Assembly (NCBI GenBank): GCA_023807065.1
Contig: JAJJLU010000796.1
Location: forward strand, 1 to 18,510
Direction of reading: 5' to 3'
Source: Isotricha intestinalis
Taxonomy: Eukaryota > Ciliophora > Litostomatea > Vestibuliferida > Isotrichidae
Length of the DNA stretch: 18,510 bases
The notes below the pieces were generated by a model. That model saw nothing but the letters and a program-made list of their open reading frames with translations. It made no database searches and had not been told where the DNA came from. This document shows, piece after piece, positions 14,373-18,510 of this stretch. Position 1 is the stretch's first letter; every line of letters begins with the position of its first letter. The position numbers and the translations under genes are program-made.

Positions 14373-16304
14373 TTATAAAATACATTTTTTAATTTTATCC
14401 GATAAATTATCATATATAAAAGCATCACTTCGGGATATATTTCCAGATTTTAAGGCTTCTCTAAAATAAGATATGACAATATTTTCAATGTTATGTTTCT
14501 TAATAAACAATAAATTATCTTTTTCTTCTTCATTTTTTAAATCAATTTTTTTTAAAAACTCTAGACTATTAATCTGTCCTTCATTTAAAAGAATTTTTTT
14601 AAGAAAATCAAATTGCTTAATTAATTCAAAATATCTATCAGTTTGCATTAAATGCATATAATACCAATGAATAAGATGAGAATTTTTGGTTTTAAATATT
14701 TTATGATATAATTTTTGATTATAACAACAAAAAAATATATACATTCTAATCCTTTCAGTTCTCATTTTTGAATTATTAATTTTAAGAGCTGAAAATTTGG
14801 AATTTTCAATTGGTTGAGTTTTGACTTTTAAAAGTAGATTATTTCCAGAATTTTCTCTATTATTTATATCAATATTTTGTAAAATAAAATTTTCATTTAA
14901 CAATTTTTTGTTATTATTATTTTGAGTATAATAATTTGAATTCTCCATAATATTAGTGCTTATTTTATTTTGAGAATTATCAAAATTAATTTTGCTATCT
15001 ATTAAATTGTTGTCTTTTTTTTTCTTAAAATGAATTCTGTCTTGAAAAGAAAAAGTAGGAATCTTTTTAATTTTTATTTTTTTTTTATGTTTTTTTAATG
15101 TATCAATTTTCAAATGAATAATATGAGATTCTAAAGCATCAAAAGCATTACAATAATGTTTACTGTCCCCCAAAAAAGTATGACTCCTTTTAAAAATAGC
15201 TTTTTCATATTTTCTGTTATCACTGAAATCAAAAGTATTTTGAATTATTTCTAACTTTAAAATATTATCTCCAATAAAAGCAGAAAGCATTTCACAGATA
15301 TAAAAAATTAAATTTATCAAACTTCCTGCAATTGCAATGATATTTTGAAATTTCATATAATATCTTGAATAATAGTTTTTTTCCATTGCAGTGTATAAAT
15401 TTAATTCATAAATTTTAGTTGAAACTCCTTCAGTATTTAAATCAGAATCAGAAAAATAAAAATATGTTGTTGAAAAAGAATCAATTCCCCAATCAGAAAA
15501 ATTTTTATAACGATTAAACAACCATCCTTTATCATCATTCATTATTGTTTTTTTTAAAAAAACATCATCATTTCTTTGCAATCTATAATTAAGAATACAA
15601 TAATGAATTTTATATCTTTTTATTATTGGTTTTGAATAAGAATAAGGATTAAATTCTATTATTGGATAATAAAAAGCAAAAAATTTTGGATTATCTTGAT
15701 TTAAAAAATCCCTTAAAGTATCTAATGAAGTACATTTTGAGTTATTTGATGAATAATATGCCCCGTTTTCACAGAAAAAAACCTGAATTTCAAAATAATA
15801 TAAATTTGGACTATCCCAATAACCCCCAAATTGTTTTCCTCCTAAATCAGGGCAAAATAAAGTTCCATAGTTTTTTGTCAATTCTATAACATCAAAATCA
15901 CTATAATTACAAATATGATATGTTATATTTTCATCATGAATAATAGAACGATATACTCCATTTTTATCTTGATCTGATGTATAATAATATATTTTAAAAT
16001 ATAATATGTCTGAAGCATTTATAAAATTTCCATTGTAATCTTCTATTCTAAAAGCAAAAAATATATTTTCTTTTTTTAAATCTATTATTTCATATTTATT
16101 ATTGTTTTCTATTGATATTGTTACTACTGGATTTTTTCTTGTGAAAAAATCACTTCCAAATATTATCACTAAAGCAAAGAAAGTTACTAACATGAATAAT
16201 GTTAAAAATCCTCCGAAAATTGTTTTTCTTTTTGGAGTTTTTCCTTGATAGAAATGAAATTTTGAACCTATAATATCTATTTCTTCTAAAAGAGTTGTTA
16301 ACAT
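14373..16304 (-). CDS. Two-pass membrane protein of a ciliate-type family, 643 aa
   Basis: Layout: a cytosolic start (GSKFHFYQGKTPKRKT); helix 1 (about 30-52, FGGFLTLFMLVTFFALVII); an extracytosolic domain of about 270 residues; helix 2 (about 322-345); and a cytosolic region of about 300 residues with N-rich low complexity (430-490) and a helical, charged C-terminus. The ectodomain holds family landmarks: LFCPD (149-153), GYWD..NLYYFEI (161-173), cysteines C132, C151, C178, C191 and C236, LDTLRDF, YYPIIEFNP, NDDKGWLF (256-263), and YYMKFQNI just before helix 2. From memory this pattern fits a large set of uncharacterised Tetrahymena and Paramecium transmembrane proteins; function is unknown. 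A decayed paralogue lies at 8906-9633. Confidence 0.85.
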   Translation of the reverse strand: MLTTLLEEIDIIGSKFHFYQGKTPKRKTIFGGFLTLFMLVTFFALVIIFGSDFFTRKNPVVTISIENNNKYEIIDLKKENIFFAFRIEDYNGNFINASDILYFKIYYYTSDQDKNGVYRSIIHDENITYHICNYSDFDVIELTKNYGTLFCPDLGGKQFGGYWDSPNLYYFEIQVFFCENGAYYSSNNSKCTSLDTLRDFLNQDNPKFFAFYYPIIEFNPYSYSKPIIKRYKIHYCILNYRLQRNDDVFLKKTIMNDDKGWLFNRYKNFSDWGIDSFSTTYFYFSDSDLNTEGVSTKIYELNLYTAMEKNYYSRYYMKFQNIIAIAGSLINLIFYICEMLSAFIGDNILKLEIIQNTFDFSDNRKYEKAIFKRSHTFLGDSKHYCNAFDALESHIIHLKIDTLKKHKKKIKIKKIPTFSFQDRIHFKKKKDNNLIDSKINFDNSQNKISTNIMENSNYYTQNNNNKKLLNENFILQNIDINNRENSGNNLLLKVKTQPIENSKFSALKINNSKMRTERIRMYIFFCCYNQKLYHKIFKTKNSHLIHWYYMHLMQTDRYFELIKQFDFLKKILLNEGQINSLEFLKKIDLKNEEEKDNLLFIKKHNIENIVISYFREALKSGNISRSDAFIYDNLSDKIKKCIL

Positions 16305-16390
16305 TTTTATATTTAATTTTTATTATTATTTGGAGTTTTAAATTTGTTAAATTTAGATATTTTCAAATAAGAAAAACCAATATTTTAACA

Positions 16391-16489
16391 ATGAAATTTA
16401 AAATTTTTGATAAAATTAATAAATTGACTGATGGAATAAAAACTTTTTGGAGTGATAAAAACAAATGTATAATATTATATATATTTTAA
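16391..16489 (+). CDS. Possible 32-codon ORF upstream of the 643-residue gene
   Basis: This short + strand frame (ATG at 16391, TAA at 16487) starts MKFKIFDKINKLTDGI and contains TFWSDKNK, more protein-like than the spacer around it. It is divergent from the 643-residue gene. It may be the first exon or remnant of a lost gene, but no downstream exon could be joined by a short GT...AG intron. It may equally be chance. Confidence 0.2.
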   Translation: MKFKIFDKINKLTDGIKTFWSDKNKCIILYIF

Positions 16490-17399
16490 TTAAATAAAAA
16501 GGAAAATATTGTTTTTCAAATTATTTTATATAATGTATTTATGAAACTTTATATTATAAAAAGGGCTTTTGTAAATTAATAAAAATATTAAAAAAGAAAT
16601 TCAAAACTGATTTTTTATAAAAAGGAATAAAAATAAGGGTTCAACAAAAAATTAAAATTTTGTCAATTTATTCAATCAAATTTATTCAAAAGAGAAAATC
16701 TATAATTATGTTATATAATAACTGAAATAATAAATAAAAGATTGGGAATTCTAAATTAAAAGGAAAAAGACTATGAATTATAAAACAAATTTTGTTTAAT
16801 TTTTTGAAAAAGAAGTTATTTAATGAAATATTAATTATTAATTCTAAATTTGAAAATTCTGAGTTTTTTTAGCAAAATAAAATATCATATTTGACAATAA
16901 ATATTTTAAACTTTTTAATAAAAAATTAAAAACCTCAATACAAACAAATATTTATGAAAATATAAATTAAAAAAGGTAAAAATTATTTTTTAGGTTATAA
17001 TAGGGAGCATTAAAATTTGTTTTTTTGATTAAAATAAAATTTTTATTATAAAAAGTAAATACCTTAAATTCATATAACAATGAATTTAAAAAAAAAGTTT
17101 CAAATTTATAATTTTTTAAATATTTAAAATTGATTTCAATATTTAAGTATAATTTATTATTCAAAACAAAAATTTCTATTAAAATTTAAAGGAGAATAAA
17201 TTTAACAATAATTAATAAAAATGATATCAAAATTTAACATAATTTACTTAAATAATTAAATTTAAATAGAAAGGCTCCTTCTTTTAATTTTTTTTTAAAT
17301 TATTTTGTATACAGTATATACCAAATTAAATAATTACGTTTTATAAATATTTCTAAAATGATTCTTCAAGTTTTAAATTGAAAGACATAATTAAATAAC
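16490..17399. other. Right subtelomeric spacer, no gene seen
   Basis: About 900 bases of AT-rich DNA with no convincing coding frame on either strand. A 65-codon minus-strand frame (16967-17164) is dominated by F/Y/K/N, has no motif and is treated as chance. No tRNA, hairpin or repeat family was recognised. Confidence 0.5.
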
Positions 17400-17563
17400 T
17401 TATTCAGTTTTATCAGATAAATCATCAGTTTTCTTTTTAAAATCACTTTAGATTTTTCTTAAATTTTGATATTCCAATAATTTTTACATTCTTCATTAAT
17501 AGGACTATTATACTTAAAATTCATAAAAAATGATTGTATTATTTTAAATGAATTTAAATGTCT
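17400..17563 (-). pseudogene. Small coding relic in the right subtelomere
   Basis: The minus strand reads a protein-like stretch (LNSFKIIQSFFMNFKYNS, then INEECKNYWNIKI) from 17563 to a TAA at 17461-17459. Another frame then continues SDFKKKTDDLSDKTE up to TAA at 17402-17400. The two pieces read as one protein end broken by a frameshift and a stop. The start is missing and the family is not recognised. It mirrors the relic near the left telomere. Confidence 0.3.
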
Positions 17564-17803
17564 TCAATTATTTTTATTTTATAATAAAAATAAAACTCAA
17601 ATGTTTAAATTAATTGAAGGAATAAAAAATAGATAAAGAATTTAATGAAAATAATAAAGAAAATATTGATTTTATATTCAATTCAAATTTTTAATTTATT
17701 ATTTCCAAAATTGTATATATATATAAATTTATCATTTAATAATTCATTTCATTTATAATATTGTTGAAAATATAAAATAAATATTTTTATCATTCAATTT
17801 TTT
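17564..17803. other. Right terminal AT-rich spacer
   Basis: About 240 bases of A/T-rich sequence including a short TATATATATA run near 17718. It leads directly into the GGGGATT unit. Nothing coding was seen. Confidence 0.4.
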
Positions 17804-17810
17804 GGGGATT
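17804..17810. repeat. Single GGGGATT unit: likely collapsed right telomere
   Basis: The + strand reads CAATTTTTTGGGGATT here. The reverse complement of the left end reads CAAATTTTGGGGATTGGGG. Both ends therefore show T-rich DNA running straight into GGGGATT, in the orientation required for a right telomere. Directly after it the base composition jumps and bacterial coding sequence begins. One unit alone can occur by chance, but its position and flank match support a telomere boundary. Confidence 0.65.
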
Positions 17811-18200
17811 ATCAGGAACAGATTTTATAACGGAGATGATTATTACAAAGTAAGAGAACTTTCAGAAAAGTTAAAATATTCAAGAGAATATGCCCCCGGG
17901 GTTACTGTTGAAAACGATAATTACTTAGGCGGAATAACCTATGAACAGAGAATAGAAAGAATCAAATCTGGATTATTCGGATATTATTTAGCATCTGACA
18001 AATTACCTGTTTTTATGCAAACAAATGATATATTCCCCTTGAGATATGATACAAATACACATCATATAATGATGTCAAACCCTTCATATTCAATAGATAA
18101 TACCCCAAAAAGTCATTATATTAATGCATTTGCCGGGGAAGACGGCAGAAAATATAATGCACAAGTTGGTGAGCTTTTTGCATACGTACTTCAAAGATAA
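17811..18200 (+). CDS. C-terminal part of an unknown bacterial protein (5' end missing)
   Basis: An open frame of about 129 codons ending in TAA. It is much richer in G and C than anything to the left, with codons such as CCC, GGG, GGC and GCC that the eukaryotic genes almost avoid. No start codon belongs to it. The first complete bacterial codon seems to be ATC at 17811, just after the telomere-like unit, so the gene is cut by the junction. The protein contains GGITYEQRIERIKSGLFGYY, FPLRYDTNTHHIMM and HYINAFAGEDGRKYNAQVGE. I do not recognise the family. No membrane segment or catalytic motif is evident. It converges on the gatA fragment. Confidence 0.75.
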   Translation: MRNRFYNGDDYYKVRELSEKLKYSREYAPGVTVENDNYLGGITYEQRIERIKSGLFGYYLASDKLPVFMQTNDIFPLRYDTNTHHIMMSNPSYSIDNTPKSHYINAFAGEDGRKYNAQVGELFAYVLQR

Positions 18201-18206
18201 TAAAGA

Positions 18207-18231
18207 AAAAACCGCCACAAAGACGGCTTTT
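18207..18231 (-). terminator. Factor-independent terminator of gatA
   Basis: Read on the minus strand, AAAAGCCGTC pairs with GGCGGTTTTT across a TTTGT loop. The stem is 10 bp with two G-U wobbles and runs straight into a U tract. On the + strand those wobbles become A-C mismatches, so the hairpin is tuned to the minus-strand transcript coming from gatA, although it may weakly stop the + strand gene too. It is a bacterial-type element and supports the view that this tail is bacterial DNA. Confidence 0.75.
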
Positions 18232-18260
18232 CACTATAATATTGAATTTTAATATTTTAT

Positions 18261-18510
18261 CTAAAGATTTGCAATCTGTTTATTATAGTTTGTTTCTCTT
18301 TCAAAATTATATGCGGCCTGCAAAAGAAGATTATCATTCATGCAATCTGCCATAATATGAAGTCCGATTGGCATATTATCCTTATCAAAACCGCAAGGAA
18401 CGCTGATTGCAGGCGAACCTATCAAATTGGCACAAATCGTTCCGATATCGGTTAAATACATCTTAATAGGATCATCATTTCTTGAGCCTATATCAAATGC
18501 AGTATTCGTG
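18261..18510 (-). CDS. gatA: Asp-tRNA(Asn)/Glu-tRNA(Gln) amidotransferase subunit A, C-terminal part
   Basis: GatA is the amidase subunit of GatCAB, which converts Glu-tRNA(Gln) and Asp-tRNA(Asn) to the amide forms in most bacteria and in organelles. About 82 residues are visible out of the usual ~480; the rest lies beyond the right edge, and the frame stays open to 18509. Landmarks: TNTAFDIGSRNDDPIKMYL (matching the family TPAF..G....DP..MY), DIGTICANLIGSPAISVPCG with the conserved GxPAISVPCG run, and the usual ending MPIGLHIMADCMNDNLLLQA...NFE. It stops with TAG, unlike the TAA-only eukaryotic genes. An internal Met at 18461 is not the start. The source is probably a low-G+C gut-type bacterium; taxon not assigned. 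Confidence 0.92.
   Translation of the reverse strand, partial: TNTAFDIGSRNDDPIKMYLTDIGTICANLIGSPAISVPCGFDKDNMPIGLHIMADCMNDNLLLQAAYNFERETNYNKQIANL

Noticed and set aside
16967..17164. Minus-strand 65-codon ORF in the right spacer
   Set aside because: Its composition is only N, K, F, Y and L with no neighbour or motif support.
17802..17810. TTG start codon for the bacterial ORF at 17802
   Set aside because: Those bases belong to the telomere-like GGGGATT unit; the bacterial frame is simply open there by chance.
1..17810. tRNA genes, rRNA, CRISPR arrays or transposons
   Set aside because: No cloverleaf with conserved T-loop, no direct-repeat/spacer pattern and no transposase-like frame could be found by reading both strands.
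18261..18510. Horizontal transfer of gatA into the ciliate chromosome
   Set aside because: The whole tail, including terminator, codon use and a neighbouring bacterial gene, is bacterial, and it starts at a telomere-like unit. A chimera explains this with fewer steps.

Overview
Kind of organism. Positions 1 to about 17,810 are extremely AT-rich eukaryotic nuclear DNA, probably from a ciliate macronucleus. Four things point there. The window opens on a C-rich telomere tract (unit CCCCAAT, G-strand GGGGATT). The genes are compact with short AT-only spacers. One gene is split by two introns of only 24 and 27 nt. A 643-residue protein has the layout I associate with a large ciliate family of two-pass membrane proteins. 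Every gene closes with TAA, and the GTPase needs TAA to end on its lipidation motif, so TAA is a true stop. That excludes a Tetrahymena-type code and would suit a ciliate lineage without TAA reassignment, for example litostomes (inference).

Layout. 1-1158: telomere and subtelomere with a decayed coding relic. 1159-5653: a small-GTPase gene (-), a 429-residue unknown with a possible PH-like region (+), a p24/emp24 cargo receptor (+), a KDEL receptor (-) and a two-intron cornichon/Erv14 homologue (-) that no single open frame reveals. 5849-8653: a non-canonical (Trf4-type) poly(A) polymerase with a very long N-terminal half (+). 8906-10205: a wrecked paralogue of the 643-residue family (+) and a membrane-protein remnant without a usable start (-). 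10280-16304: a 1004-residue single-pass surface-type protein (-), a four-pass 231-residue protein (+) and the 643-residue two-pass protein (-). 16305-17810: right subtelomere with little in it, ending on one GGGGATT unit that mirrors the left telomere boundary.

The last ~700 bases differ: much higher G+C, bacterial codon use, the C-terminus of an unknown protein, a factor-independent terminator, and the C-terminal part of gatA running off the window. The switch falls right after the GGGGATT unit. The simplest reading is a complete ~17.8 kb two-telomere minichromosome joined to bacterial DNA by misassembly or chimeric amplification.

How the genes relate. Four of the first five genes serve ER-Golgi traffic: COPII cargo export (cornichon, p24), retrieval of ER residents (KDEL receptor) and vesicle targeting (Rab-type GTPase). 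The three large right-hand genes encode membrane proteins that would be cargo of such a pathway. Only the poly(A) polymerase falls outside this theme. I found no tRNA or rRNA gene, transposon or CRISPR array.
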